A program made the position numbers and the translations under genes. DNA of 64,000 nt, taken from contig NZ_JAGXJY010000014.1 of NCBI RefSeq assembly GCF_019091085.1, positions 62,001 to 126,000 on the forward strand, given 5' to 3'. Of the stretch, positions 1-9,013 are shown piece after piece (within the stretch, counting starts at the first letter, position 1; each line of letters begins with the position of its first letter). Below the pieces are notes generated by a model, which was given only the letters and a program-made list of their open reading frames with translations, did not search any database and was not told where the DNA came from. The stretch comes from Mesorhizobium sp. GbtcB19. Its GTDB lineage: Bacteria > Pseudomonadota > Alphaproteobacteria > Rhizobiales > Rhizobiaceae.

Positions 1-1502
1 ATTTCGAAATCGCAGATGGGCGCGTTGCAGCGGTGCTGGTTTCAGGTGACCGGCGGCTCGCTTGCGGCGCCGTCGTGCTGACCACCGGCACCTTCCTGCG
101 CGGACTGATCCATATCGGCGAGAAGAAGATTGTCGCCGGCCGCATGAACGAGCAGGCGAGCATGGGCCTGTCGGCGACGATGGCGCGCGCAGGCTTCAAG
201 CTCGGGCGGCTGAAGACCGGAACGCCCCCTCGCCTCGATGGCCGTACCATCGACTGGGCGTCGCTGGAAAGCCAGGCGGCGGACGAGGATCCAGTGCCGT
301 TCTCGCTGATGACCGATAGGATCGCCAATCCGCAGATCCATTGCGGCATCACTCGCACCATGCCGGCGACGCATGAGCTGATCCGCGCCAATCTCGGCCG
401 CTCGGCGATGTATTCCGGTTCGATCGAAGGCGTCGGCCCGCGCTACTGCCCGTCGATCGAGGACAAGATCGTCAAGTTCGGCGACCGTGAAGGCCACCAG
501 ATCTTCCTGGAGCCGGAAGGGCTCGTTGACGACACGGTCTACCCGAACGGCATCTCGACCTCGCTGCCCGAGGACGTGCAGCTCGCGATCCTGAAGACCA
601 TTCCCGGGCTGGAAAAGGCAACGATGCTGCAGCCGGGCTACGCGATCGAATACGACCATGTCGATCCGCGCGAATTGAAGACGACGCTGGAGACGAAGCG
701 CGTCGATGGCCTGTTCCTTGCCGGACAGATCAACGGTACGACCGGCTACGAAGAGGCTGGCGCGCAAGGCCTGCTTGCCGGCATCAACGCCGCGCGCAAG
801 GCGGCGGGCGACGACGATGTCGTGCTCAGCCGCACCGAAGCCTATATCGGCGTGATGGTCGATGATCTCACCAGCCGCGGCATCGCCGAGCCCTATCGCA
901 TGTTCACTTCGCGCGCCGAGTTCCGGCTTTCGCTGCGCGCCGACAATGCTGACGAGCGGCTGACGCCACTCGCCGAGAAGCTCGGCATTGTATCGCCGGA
1001 GCGGTTGCAGCGGTTCGGCGATATGGCACAGAAGCTCGACGTCGCCCGCGCGCTGGCCAAATCCGTCACCTGGACGCCGAATGAAGCGGCACGGCATGGG
1101 CTGGAGATCAACAAGGACGGCGTGCGCCGCTCGGCCTATGAGCTGCTGGCGCATCCGGGCGTAGACATGGCTTGGCTCAGCCGCGTCGAGCCACGCTTTG
1201 CCACGCTCGACAGCAAGACGGCGGAGCGTCTTGAAACGGAAGCGAAATATTCTGTCTACCTGGATCGACAGCAGGCCGACGTCGCGCAGATCAGGCATGA
1301 AGAAGCGCGGCTTATCCCGGAAGCCATCGATTTCTCGGATGTGCCCGGCCTCTCGAACGAGCTGAAGCAAAAGATGAAGCTGCGCCAGCCGCGTTCGATA
1401 GCCGACGCGCAGCGCATGGAAGGCATGACGCCGGCGGCGCTGGCGATCATCGTCGCGCATGTCCGCAATGCCGAGCTTGCCGCGCGAAGGTCTGTGGCGT
1501 GA
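1..1502 (+). CDS. mnmG: tRNA uridine-5-carboxymethylaminomethyl synthesis enzyme MnmG (GidA), 5' end cut by window
   Basis: The FAD-dependent MnmG works with MnmE to modify the wobble uridine of several tRNAs. The frame is open from base 3, so the first Met-like codon (GTG at 33) is internal. About 499 codons are visible; the E. coli protein has 629 residues, so roughly the N-terminal fifth, including the dinucleotide-binding GxGxxG, lies outside the window. Diagnostic segments are VLTTGTFLRGLIHIG, KTGTPPRLDG, the substrate-binding stretch ending NGTTGYEEAGAQGL, and the helical C-terminal MnmE-interaction domain. Its TGA overlaps the GTG start of rsmG by 4 bases, so the two are probably translationally coupled. 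The mnmG-rsmG-parAB order is standard for alphaproteobacterial origin regions. Confidence 0.97.
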   Translation, partial: FEIADGRVAAVLVSGDRRLACGAVVLTTGTFLRGLIHIGEKKIVAGRMNEQASMGLSATMARAGFKLGRLKTGTPPRLDGRTIDWASLESQAADEDPVPFSLMTDRIANPQIHCGITRTMPATHELIRANLGRSAMYSGSIEGVGPRYCPSIEDKIVKFGDREGHQIFLEPEGLVDDTVYPNGISTSLPEDVQLAILKTIPGLEKATMLQPGYAIEYDHVDPRELKTTLETKRVDGLFLAGQINGTTGYEEAGAQGLLAGINAARKAAGDDDVVLSRTEAYIGVMVDDLTSRGIAEPYRMFTSRAEFRLSLRADNADERLTPLAEKLGIVSPERLQRFGDMAQKLDVARALAKSVTWTPNEAARHGLEINKDGVRRSAYELLAHPGVDMAWLSRVEPRFATLDSKTAERLETEAKYSVYLDRQQADVAQIRHEEARLIPEAIDFSDVPGLSNELKQKMKLRQPRSIADAQRMEGMTPAALAIIVAHVRNAELAARRSVA

Positions 1503-2140
1503 GCGCGGATGCCTGGGCGGACCTGCAAAAAGCAGCAGGTCCGGTTTCACGTGAAACATTCGAGCGGCTGCAGGCCTTCGAACAGCTGTTCCTGAAATGG
1601 AATCGCAGCATCAATCTGGCGGCGCCGTCGACACTGGACGATGTCTGGCGCCGTCACATCTTGGACAGCGCCCAGCTCGCGCGAATCGCGCCCGCCGCCA
1701 CACGCTGGGTCGACCTTGGTTCCGGCGGCGGCTTTCCCGGATTGGTGCTTGGTTTTCTGCTTAAAGAGCGTTCCGGCGCGTCGATCGATCTGGTCGAGAG
1801 CAACCGCAAGAAAGCTTCGTTCCTGCAATCCGTCATCGGTCAGTTCGCTTTGCCGGCGCGCGTCGTGGCGAAGCGCATCGGCGACAGCTATGCGCTTGTT
1901 TCGACACCGGAAATCGTTACGGCGAGGGCGCTTGCGGCGTTGCCGGATCTGCTCGATCTCGCGGCGCCGTGGCTGACCACAGGGGCGCGCGCGCTGTTCC
2001 ACAAAGGCCGGGATTACCGCGCCGAGGTGGAAGAAAGCACTCACCGCTGGAGTTTCGATCTGGTAGAACATTCGAGTATGACCGACCCCCATGGCGTCAT
2101 CCTCGAAATCACCGAATTGCGCCCGGCGACAAGCAAATGA
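1499..2140 (+). CDS. rsmG: 16S rRNA (guanine527-N7)-methyltransferase RsmG (GidB)
   Basis: This SAM-dependent enzyme methylates G527 in the 530 loop of 16S rRNA; its loss confers low-level streptomycin resistance in other bacteria. The product has 213 residues, close to the usual 205-215. The glycine-rich SAM motif VDLGSGGGFPGL sits at about residues 71-82 and the NRSINL segment near residue 35. The GTG start overlaps the mnmG stop (GTGA), and the TGA stop overlaps a candidate parA ATG (ATGA), so mnmG-rsmG-parA reads as one coupled operon. Codons 15-20 (PVSRET) are formed by an embedded parS site. Confidence 0.97.
   Translation: MSADAWADLQKAAGPVSRETFERLQAFEQLFLKWNRSINLAAPSTLDDVWRRHILDSAQLARIAPAATRWVDLGSGGGFPGLVLGFLLKERSGASIDLVESNRKKASFLQSVIGQFALPARVVAKRIGDSYALVSTPEIVTARALAALPDLLDLAAPWLTTGARALFHKGRDYRAEVEESTHRWSFDLVEHSSMTDPHGVILEITELRPATSK
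1543..1558. promoter_or_regulatory. parS centromere-like site inside rsmG
   Basis: The 16-mer GGTTTCACGTGAAACA matches the universal parS consensus TGTTTCACGTGAAACA at 15 of 16 positions; only the first base differs. It lies about 1.5 kb upstream of parB, where ParB is expected to load and spread. It encodes the PVSRET segment of RsmG, so the protein sequence here is partly set by the DNA site. Confidence 0.9.
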
Positions 2141-2955
2141 ATTACTGGCACAGGCCCATGAGCACAGCACCGCGTATCATCACAGTCGCCAACCAGAAAG
2201 GCGGCGTCGGCAAGACGACGACGGCCATCAATCTGGCCACGGCCTTGGCGGCCATCGGCGAGCGCGTGCTGATCGTTGACCTCGATCCGCAGGGCAATGC
2301 CAGCACCGGCCTCGGCATCGACCGCAAGGATCGCACCACGTCGTCCTACGACGTGCTGACCGGCGAGCTCGAGCTGGAAGCCGCAGCTGTGCCGACCGCT
2401 GTGCCTGGACTGTCGATCATCCCCTCCACGCTCGACCTGCTCGGCATCGAGATGGAGATCGCCTCGGCGCCAGACCGGGTGCTGAAGCTGCGCAACGCGC
2501 TGCGCGCCGCTACCGAGCGTTCGGCGCCGTTCGGCTATGTGCTGATCGACTGCCCGCCCTCGCTCAATCTTTTGACCTTGAATTCAATGGCGGCGGCCGA
2601 TTCCGTTCTGGTTCCGCTGCAATGCGAGTTCTTCGCTCTGGAAGGTCTCAGCCAGTTGCTGGAGACGGTCGAGCAGGTGCGCCGCACGATCAATCCGGAT
2701 CTCACCATCCAGGGCATCGTGCTCACCATGTATGACGGGCGCAACAACCTCGCCAACCAGGTGGTGCAGGATGTGCGCACGCATATGGGCGACAAGGTCT
2801 ACGAGACGATCATCCCGCGCAATGTTCGTGTTTCCGAGGCGCCGTCCTACGGCAAGCCGGCGATCCTCTATGACCTGAAGTGCTCGGGCAGCCAGGCCTA
2901 TCTGCAGCTCGCCTCCGAGGTGATCCGCCGCGAGCGCAAGCTGCGCGCCGCCTGA
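2137..2955 (+). CDS. parA: Chromosome partitioning ATPase ParA
   Basis: This Walker-type ATPase binds DNA non-specifically and drives origin segregation together with ParB bound at parS. The deviant Walker A motif KGGVGKTT is at residues 21-28 of this start. DLDPQGNASTGLG follows, then the Walker B region VLIDCPPSL, and a conserved NVRVSEAPSYGKP near the C-terminus. ATG 2137 overlaps the rsmG stop (ATGA), which suggests coupling. A second in-frame ATG at 2158 would give a 265-residue protein starting MSTAPRIITV and is an equally plausible start, since neither has a clear Shine-Dalgarno. parB follows after 66 bases. Confidence 0.96.
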   Translation: MNYWHRPMSTAPRIITVANQKGGVGKTTTAINLATALAAIGERVLIVDLDPQGNASTGLGIDRKDRTTSSYDVLTGELELEAAAVPTAVPGLSIIPSTLDLLGIEMEIASAPDRVLKLRNALRAATERSAPFGYVLIDCPPSLNLLTLNSMAAADSVLVPLQCEFFALEGLSQLLETVEQVRRTINPDLTIQGIVLTMYDGRNNLANQVVQDVRTHMGDKVYETIIPRNVRVSEAPSYGKPAILYDLKCSGSQAYLQLASEVIRRERKLRAA

Positions 2956-3021
2956 GCCACAAGCGCATCCGGCTGCTTGGTTAACTAGCCGATTCGATTC
3001 CGAAACGATCTGGACAAACTA

Positions 3022-3915
<894 letters not shown>

Positions 3916-4060
3916 GCTCCTGCCGTTTATCGGTATTTGCCGGGATTTGAGGTGCTGGTTTAAGGTTGGATACGACTGATATATCGGTGATAGACAAAGA
4001 GGGCTGGCGGTTACGCTGGCCTTTTTGTTGACGGCGGTGGCTGGCGAAGGCGGCGGTGAC

Positions 4061-4330
4061 GGCCAATCTCCCCCCTTGTGGGGGGAGATGCCCGGCAGGG
4101 CAGAGGGGGGCGCGAAGGAACGCGACGTCTCCCAGGGCGAAACAAGGAACGAGCGCCGCGCGCAGACATTAAGCCATTGTAGTGGCTACAGAATTCTGCG
4201 CCGTTGCGCCTTCCGCCACAGGCCACGGCGGGGATCCCCGGGAGGTCGAGGCCAAAGCGTCGATAAGCCGGCGGGACAGCGCCCCCCTCTGTCCTACCGG
4301 ACATCTCCCCCACGAGGGGGGAGATTGGCC
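4061..4330. repeat. Long intergenic palindromic repeat, family B, copy 1
   Basis: Terminal arms GGCCAATCTCCCCCC (4061-4075) and GGGGGGAGATTGGCC (4316-4330) are perfect 15-base inverted repeats, and the similarity extends about 50 bases inward on each side. The family recurs at 14802-14968 and as a single arm at 60864-60924. The centre (about 4140-4260, around CAGAATTCTGC) is related to the separate repeat at 31935-32115, so this copy looks composite. The element fills most of the 645-base gap between parB and the DUF1326 gene; no credible gene is seen there. Confidence 0.8.
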
Positions 4331-4393
4331 AATCGCCTGTCGCTGCCCCAACCTCGCGCTTTCGATCGCAACGCCAAGCAGTGCCTGCTTGGC

Positions 4394-4421
4394 TTGACAG
4401 TGCCGGGCATCGGCGTAACCT
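4394..4421 (+). promoter_or_regulatory. Candidate promoter for the DUF1326-DUF2182 pair
   Basis: TTGACA (4394-4399) is followed after 16 bases by TAACCT (4416-4421). Just downstream lies an inverted repeat, TTTAG-6 bases-CTAAA, that could be an operator. The gene starts about 140 bases further on. The call rests on consensus matching only. Confidence 0.4.
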
Positions 4422-4561
4422 GATTTAGAGACAACTAAACTATATGCCCTGGCGTGCCGAGCAGTCGCGATGTCGGGCTATATGCCGTTTCCACGATGTA
4501 AGCGGCGCCACCTCGCCAAAGCGATCCGAGCCGACCCGCCTGACAGAGCCCGGAGGTGAAA

Positions 4562-5188
4562 ATGGCAACCAGTTGGCAATTGTCTGGAAGTTATTTCGAA
4601 AACTGCAATTGCGATGTCGTGTGTCCTTGCCTGGTGTCCACCAATGCGCAGCTGACATCGAAGCCGACGCAAGGCGTTTGCGATGTCGCCTTGGTCTTTC
4701 ATATCGACAAGGGCAATTTCGGCGACGTCCGACTGGACGGGCTCAACGTCGCCATGGTCGCGCACACACCGGGTCCGATGGCGCAAGGCAATTGGACGGC
4801 CGCCGCCTATATCGACGAACGCGCCGATGAGAGGCAGACGGAGGCGCTGGGCGCCATCTTCACCGGCGCCGCGGGTGGTCCGATGGCTGCCTTCGCGCCG
4901 ATGATCAGCACCAACCTCGGCGCGAAGAAGGTGCCGATCAAATACCAGATCGACGGCAAGAAGCGGTCGGCGGAGATTGCGGGCGTGATGCATATGGCGG
5001 TCGAGCCGCTGCCGACAATGCGCGAGGACGGTGAGATGTCGATGGCCACCGGCCATCCCGTCAATCCCGACTGGCTGGCTCTGGCGGTGGGGGTGGAGGG
5101 TAGTACCTTCCGCGACCACGGCATGAGTTGGGACAATTCCCGCCGCAACGGACATTACGCTCCGATCAGCTGGTCCGGCCAGCATTAG
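4562..5188 (+). CDS. DUF1326 domain protein with a Cys-rich N-terminus
   Basis: The function is unknown. The 208-residue product is a typical DUF1326 protein with no signal peptide. Its most striking feature is the cluster C15-x-C17-x3-C21-x-C23 within FENCNCDVVCPC, which looks suited to bind a soft metal ion. ATG 4562 is chosen over the in-frame GTG at 4556 because GGAGGTGA sits at ideal distance before the ATG. The next gene encodes a DUF2182 membrane protein, and these two families are repeatedly found side by side in proteobacteria, so a membrane-associated partnership, perhaps in metal handling, is a reasonable inference. Confidence 0.85.
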   Translation: MATSWQLSGSYFENCNCDVVCPCLVSTNAQLTSKPTQGVCDVALVFHIDKGNFGDVRLDGLNVAMVAHTPGPMAQGNWTAAAYIDERADERQTEALGAIFTGAAGGPMAAFAPMISTNLGAKKVPIKYQIDGKKRSAEIAGVMHMAVEPLPTMREDGEMSMATGHPVNPDWLALAVGVEGSTFRDHGMSWDNSRRNGHYAPISWSGQH

Positions 5189-5202
5189 CGCTTGCCGCAC
5201 CT

Positions 5203-5303
5203 AGAGCGTTTCACCGTTTCACGGAAACGGCGAACCGCTCTATCTCTTTGTTTTGACGCAATTCCGGACGGAAAACCGCTCACACTTTTCCTGGAATTGC
5301 TCT
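5203..5303. repeat. RIME-like intergenic repeat, copy 1
   Basis: A 101-base element bounded by AGAGC and GCTCT, made of a small hairpin (CGTTTCACCGTTTCACGG region) and the core block CGCAATTCCGGACGGAAAACCG followed by CACACTTTTCCTGGAATTGC. The core recurs at 29030, 29839, 40131, 55891 and 59602. It resembles rhizobial intergenic mosaic elements, a comparison made from memory. It lies between the DUF1326 and DUF2182 genes. Confidence 0.8.
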
Positions 5304-5322
5304 GGTCGGAACGGGCTCGCAG

Positions 5323-6126
5323 ATGCTGACGCTGCAGCGAAACATCATTCTCGCGCTGCTGATCGCCGCCGCAGCGGTGGCGTGGGCCTTGCTCGTCCGG
5401 CAGCAGATCGGCATGGGCGCGGGCATGCGCATGGACATGTATTCACCCACCATGGGCATGACGGCCGCGCTGTTTCTTGCCGTCTGGCTGATCATGATGA
5501 TTGCCATGATGTTTCCGGCGGCCGCACCCATGATCCTGACCTTTCATCAGGTCCAGAGCGGCAAACGGGGCCGCGGCCAGGCCTTTGTGTCGACCTGGGT
5601 GTTCGTGGCCGGCTACATGCTGGTCTGGGCGGCGACGGGCGTTCTCGCCTTTGCCGGCGCGGCGGGCGCGGAGATGCTTGCCGCGTATGCGGGATTGTCG
5701 GCAGCGACGGCCGCGCGCATCGGTGGCGCACTGTTGATGATTGCGGGCGCCTATCAGCTGTCCCCGCTGAAAGACCTGTGCCTGGCCAAATGCCGCACGC
5801 CGATCGGCTTCATCCTGACCTCATGGCGCGATGGGCGGTGGGGCGCGGTGCGGATGGGCCTGCAACATGGGCTGTTTTGCCTGGGCTGCTGCTGGCTCTT
5901 GTTTTTCGCCCTTTTTCCCCTCGGGATCATGAACATCGCCGCGATGGCGGTGGTCACGCTGCTGGTCTTTGCGGAGAAGACATTCCCGCATGGAGAGTGG
6001 ATAGCGAAAGTGTCGGGTGTCGCCCTGCTTCTTTACGGCGCGGCGGTGCTGGTCTTTCCGCAGGCGCTGCCGACCTTCCAGCCGATGGACACGATGATGC
6101 CGATGGACGGGATGACAATGAATTGA
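5323..6126 (+). CDS. DUF2182 (COG5486) integral membrane protein, predicted metal-binding
   Basis: The 267-residue protein is largely hydrophobic, with about six to seven predicted membrane segments. Family hallmarks are MMIAMMFPAAAPM in the second segment, the cysteine pair in CLAKCR and the FCLGCCW motif. It is unusually methionine-rich at the ends: MGAGMRMDMYSPTMGM near the start and MDTMMPMDGMTMN at the C-terminus. Such Met clusters are common in copper-handling proteins, but no function is established for the family. It follows the DUF1326 gene in the same direction with a RIME-like repeat between them. A longer ORF in another frame (5253-6626) is a shadow. Confidence 0.85.
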   Translation: MLTLQRNIILALLIAAAAVAWALLVRQQIGMGAGMRMDMYSPTMGMTAALFLAVWLIMMIAMMFPAAAPMILTFHQVQSGKRGRGQAFVSTWVFVAGYMLVWAATGVLAFAGAAGAEMLAAYAGLSAATAARIGGALLMIAGAYQLSPLKDLCLAKCRTPIGFILTSWRDGRWGAVRMGLQHGLFCLGCCWLLFFALFPLGIMNIAAMAVVTLLVFAEKTFPHGEWIAKVSGVALLLYGAAVLVFPQALPTFQPMDTMMPMDGMTMN

Positions 6127-6157
6127 GCATGGGAAGCGGGTTTCGACATCCGCCCTT

Positions 6158-7201
6158 CTACCTTTGCCCCAGCCTCGCGCTTTCGATCGCGATACCGAGC
6201 AGCGCCTGCCTGGCCAGCGCTTCCGACAGATCGGGCCGCTTGCGGGTTTGCAGCACCGCCGTCTGCAGTCGGCCGAGCGCGCGGCCGAGCGCCTCGACAT
6301 TCCAGCGCTCGAGCGTCTTTTCCACCAGCTTGCGCCGCGAGAAAAAGACCGGCGGGCGGGCGCCGGCGACGACCGAGGCGGCGTTGCGGCCGCCGGTTTC
6401 CATCTGGCCGCGCATCACCTGGATCGCCTGCAATTGCCGCATCGCCGAGGACAGCACCAGGAACGGGTGGCCGCCGGACTGGCAATGGCGGTTGAAGGCG
6501 ATGTCGAAGTCGCCGACCTTGCCATCCAGCACGGCGTCGACCGCTGCGTCGAAGGAAGCGCCGGAGACATCGCCTGACAGCGCGTTGACGTCGTCGACAT
6601 CGATTTCCTTCCGGCCATGGGCGTAGAGCATCAGCTTCTCGATCTCGCCGCGCGAGGCGAGCCGGTCGCCGCCGAGATTGCGGCGCAGCGCCTGGCGCGC
6701 GTCCAAGGTCATCGACATGCCGGCCTTGCGCAATTCGTCGTCGATCACCGTGTCGAGGTCGCGCGCCTCGTCGGCATAGCAAGGCAAGGCGATGGCGTTG
6801 CCGGCGGCCTCGACGATGGCCCTGAGGCCAGTGCCTTTCTTCAGGTCACCGGCTTCGATGAGGATGATGGCGTCGCGGGCTGGCTCGGTGGTCAGCGCCT
6901 TGATGTCGTCGGCCAGCGCCTTCTGGCCGCTGGCGTTGCGCACCCACAGCAGCCGCCGGTCGGAAAACATCGGCACGGTGCGCGCCTCGTCGAGCAGCCG
7001 GCCCGCGTCGCGGTCGACTGCGGCGCCATCCAGCTTGACCACCGAGAACGGATCGTCGAGCGGCAGGCCGGTTTTGGTGGCGAAGGCTTTCGCCCGCTCG
7101 GCGACGAGGCCGCGATCGGGACCGTAAAGCAGGACGATTCCCATGGCCGGGTCCGGCCGCGCCAGCCACGAATCGACCTCGTATCCTTTCTTCTGTGCCA
7201 T
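6158..7201 (-). CDS. holA: DNA polymerase III subunit delta (HolA)
   Basis: Delta is the clamp-loader wrench that opens the beta sliding clamp. The 347-residue length matches the family. The product shows the degenerate AAA+ domain opening (VLLYGPDRGLVAERA), the RRLLWVRNA segment, and the helical collar domain ending with an LSEALARQALLGIA stretch. It converges on the DUF2182 gene with 31 bases between the stops. In many rhizobia holA sits between parB and lptE/leuS; here neither lptE nor leuS follows, and the region upstream of its start is a repeat and the bkd operon. Confidence 0.95.
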   Translation of the reverse strand: MAQKKGYEVDSWLARPDPAMGIVLLYGPDRGLVAERAKAFATKTGLPLDDPFSVVKLDGAAVDRDAGRLLDEARTVPMFSDRRLLWVRNASGQKALADDIKALTTEPARDAIILIEAGDLKKGTGLRAIVEAAGNAIALPCYADEARDLDTVIDDELRKAGMSMTLDARQALRRNLGGDRLASRGEIEKLMLYAHGRKEIDVDDVNALSGDVSGASFDAAVDAVLDGKVGDFDIAFNRHCQSGGHPFLVLSSAMRQLQAIQVMRGQMETGGRNAASVVAGARPPVFFSRRKLVEKTLERWNVEALGRALGRLQTAVLQTRKRPDLSEALARQALLGIAIESARLGQR

Positions 7202-7339
7202 GCAGGGTGAGTTAGCATGAGGCGGGGTGACGGAACCAGCGTTTCGAATGGGTCAGGTTCGCGTGGCGGATGTTCCGCGAGCATTTCGGTTGACACCAGG
7301 CGATCGCCTGAGCCTTGGCGGCCAATTTTCGAAAAGTCG

Positions 7340-7518
7340 GCGCTGCCCCTCATCGCCCTGCCGGGCACTTCTCCCCGTATAGTGACGGGGAGAAGGGGCT
7401 GGCCGCAACGACGCGCCTTTCCTGCGACGCCGGTGATTGGCGAAACCGGCGATGAAAGCGCCCCTCTCCCCGTCACTATACGGGGAGAGGATGCCGGCAG
7501 GCAGGTGAGGGGCAGCGC
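7340..7518. repeat. Long intergenic palindrome, family C variant
   Basis: Outer arms GCGCTGCCCCTCA (7340-7352) and TGAGGGGCAGCGC (7506-7518) are perfect inverted repeats. Inside them, two copies of the block TCTCCCCGTATAGTGACGG face each other. The element occupies most of the 577-base gap between holA and bkdA1. The rest (7519-7778) holds only the upstream region of the bkd operon; no gene is seen. Confidence 0.75.
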
Positions 7519-7778
7519 CAGCGTTGAAGGTTTGTTCTGAAGCGAACCAGCCGGACGTTGTCAGCTCTTGCGCCTAAAGCCCTGCCCGCATTCGCCAAAT
7601 TGCGCCGCGTCGGAAAACATCGACAAGAAATTTCGCCGTCATATCTGCATCTTGTCGCCAGCGCGCCGTATCGGCCTTGATCAGCCGAGAAGCCGAGGGA
7701 CGGCGCGCCATCTCGGCCGATGAATTAGCGGCGCGGATGTGCAAATATCGCACCGGCAACATTGGAGGACGTGAGCTC

Positions 7779-9011
7779 ATGGCCGATGCTGGAATGTTGC
7801 GCTTTCATGTGCCCGAGCCCGAGGTGCGGCCCGGCGGCACGCCCGACTTCTCCAACGTGACCATTCCCAAGGCCGGCTCGGTGCCGCGTCCCGAGATCGA
7901 CGTCGATCCGCGCACCATCCGCGACATGGCCTTTTCCATCATCCGGGTGCTGAATCGCGCCGGCGAGGCCGTCGGGCCATGGGCCGGGCTGCTCACCGAT
8001 GACGAACTGCTGGAAGGCCTGCGCAACATGATGACGTTGCGCACCTTCGACGCGCGCATGCAGATGGCGCAGCGCCAGGGCAAGACCTCGTTCTACATGC
8101 AGCATCTCGGCGAGGAGGCGGTAAGCTCGGCCTTCCGCAAGGCGCTCAAGCCGGGCGACATGAATTTCCCGACCTATCGGCAAGCCGGCCTGTTGATCGC
8201 CGACGGCTATCCGATGGTCACGATGATGAACCAGATCTATTCCAACGAAGCCGACCCGCTGAAGGGACGCCAACTGCCGATCATGTATTCGTCGAAGGAG
8301 CACGGCTTCTTCTCGATCTCCGGCAATCTGGCGACGCAATATATCCAGGCGGTCGGCTGGGCGATGGCCTCGGCGATCTCCAACGATTCGCGCATCGCAG
8401 CCGCCTGGATCGGCGACGGTTCTACCGCTGAGTCCGATTTCCATTCGGCGCTGGTGTTTGCCTCGACCTACAAGGCGCCGGTCATCCTCAATGTCGTCAA
8501 CAACCAGTGGGCGATCTCGACCTTTCAAGGGATCGCGCGCGGCGGCTCCGGCACCTTTGCCGCTCGCGGCCTCGGTTTCGGCATCCCCGCGCTGCGCGTC
8601 GACGGCAATGACTATCTCGCCGTCCATGCGGTGGCGAAATGGGCGGCGGAGCGGGCGCGCGCCAATCTCGGGCCAACGCTGATCGAATACGTCACCTACC
8701 GGGCCGGCGCGCATTCGAGCTCGGACGATCCATCCGCCTACCGGCCGAAGGCCGAATCCGATGCCTGGCCGCTCGGCGACCCGATCATCCGATTGAAGAA
8801 CCATCTCATCCACAAGAAAGCCTGGTCGGAGGATCGCCACACCCAGGCTGAAGCCGAGATCCTCGAAACGGTAATCGCGGCGCAGAAGGAGGCCGAAGGC
8901 CACGGGACGCTGCATGCCGGCGGCAAGCCCTCGACGCGTGACATGTTCGAGGGCGTCTATGCCGAGATGCCAGCGCATCTCAGGCGCCAACGCCAGCAGG
9001 CGGGGGTCTGA
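7779..9011 (+). CDS. bkdA1: Branched-chain 2-oxoacid dehydrogenase E1 alpha subunit
   Basis: E1 alpha binds thiamine diphosphate and, with E1 beta, decarboxylates the 2-oxoacids from valine, leucine and isoleucine. The 410-residue product has the ThDP/Mg motif GDGSTAESDFHSA running to NVVNNQWAIST, and the phosphorylation-loop region YRAGAHSSSDDPSAYRP typical of BCKDH rather than pyruvate dehydrogenase. ATG 7779 is preceded by GGAGG, 10 bases upstream, and gives the usual N-terminus; the ORF extends upstream to 7677 without a ribosome site. It is the first gene of the bkdA1-bkdA2-bkdB-lpdV operon, with 2 bases to bkdA2. Confidence 0.95.
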   Translation: MADAGMLRFHVPEPEVRPGGTPDFSNVTIPKAGSVPRPEIDVDPRTIRDMAFSIIRVLNRAGEAVGPWAGLLTDDELLEGLRNMMTLRTFDARMQMAQRQGKTSFYMQHLGEEAVSSAFRKALKPGDMNFPTYRQAGLLIADGYPMVTMMNQIYSNEADPLKGRQLPIMYSSKEHGFFSISGNLATQYIQAVGWAMASAISNDSRIAAAWIGDGSTAESDFHSALVFASTYKAPVILNVVNNQWAISTFQGIARGGSGTFAARGLGFGIPALRVDGNDYLAVHAVAKWAAERARANLGPTLIEYVTYRAGAHSSSDDPSAYRPKAESDAWPLGDPIIRLKNHLIHKKAWSEDRHTQAEAEILETVIAAQKEAEGHGTLHAGGKPSTRDMFEGVYAEMPAHLRRQRQQAGV

Positions 9012-9013
9012 TC

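Noticed and set aside
42..1559. 505-codon ORF antisense to mnmG
   Set aside because: Arg/His-rich shadow of the mnmG reading frame; no ribosome site or domain.
5253..6626. 457-codon ORF over the DUF2182 gene and holA
   Set aside because: It crosses two genes on opposite strands and has no family resemblance; the DUF2182 frame has clear membrane helices.
7574..7780. 68-codon minus-strand ORF before bkdA1
   Set aside because: No ribosome site; it overlaps the upstream region and start of the bkd operon.
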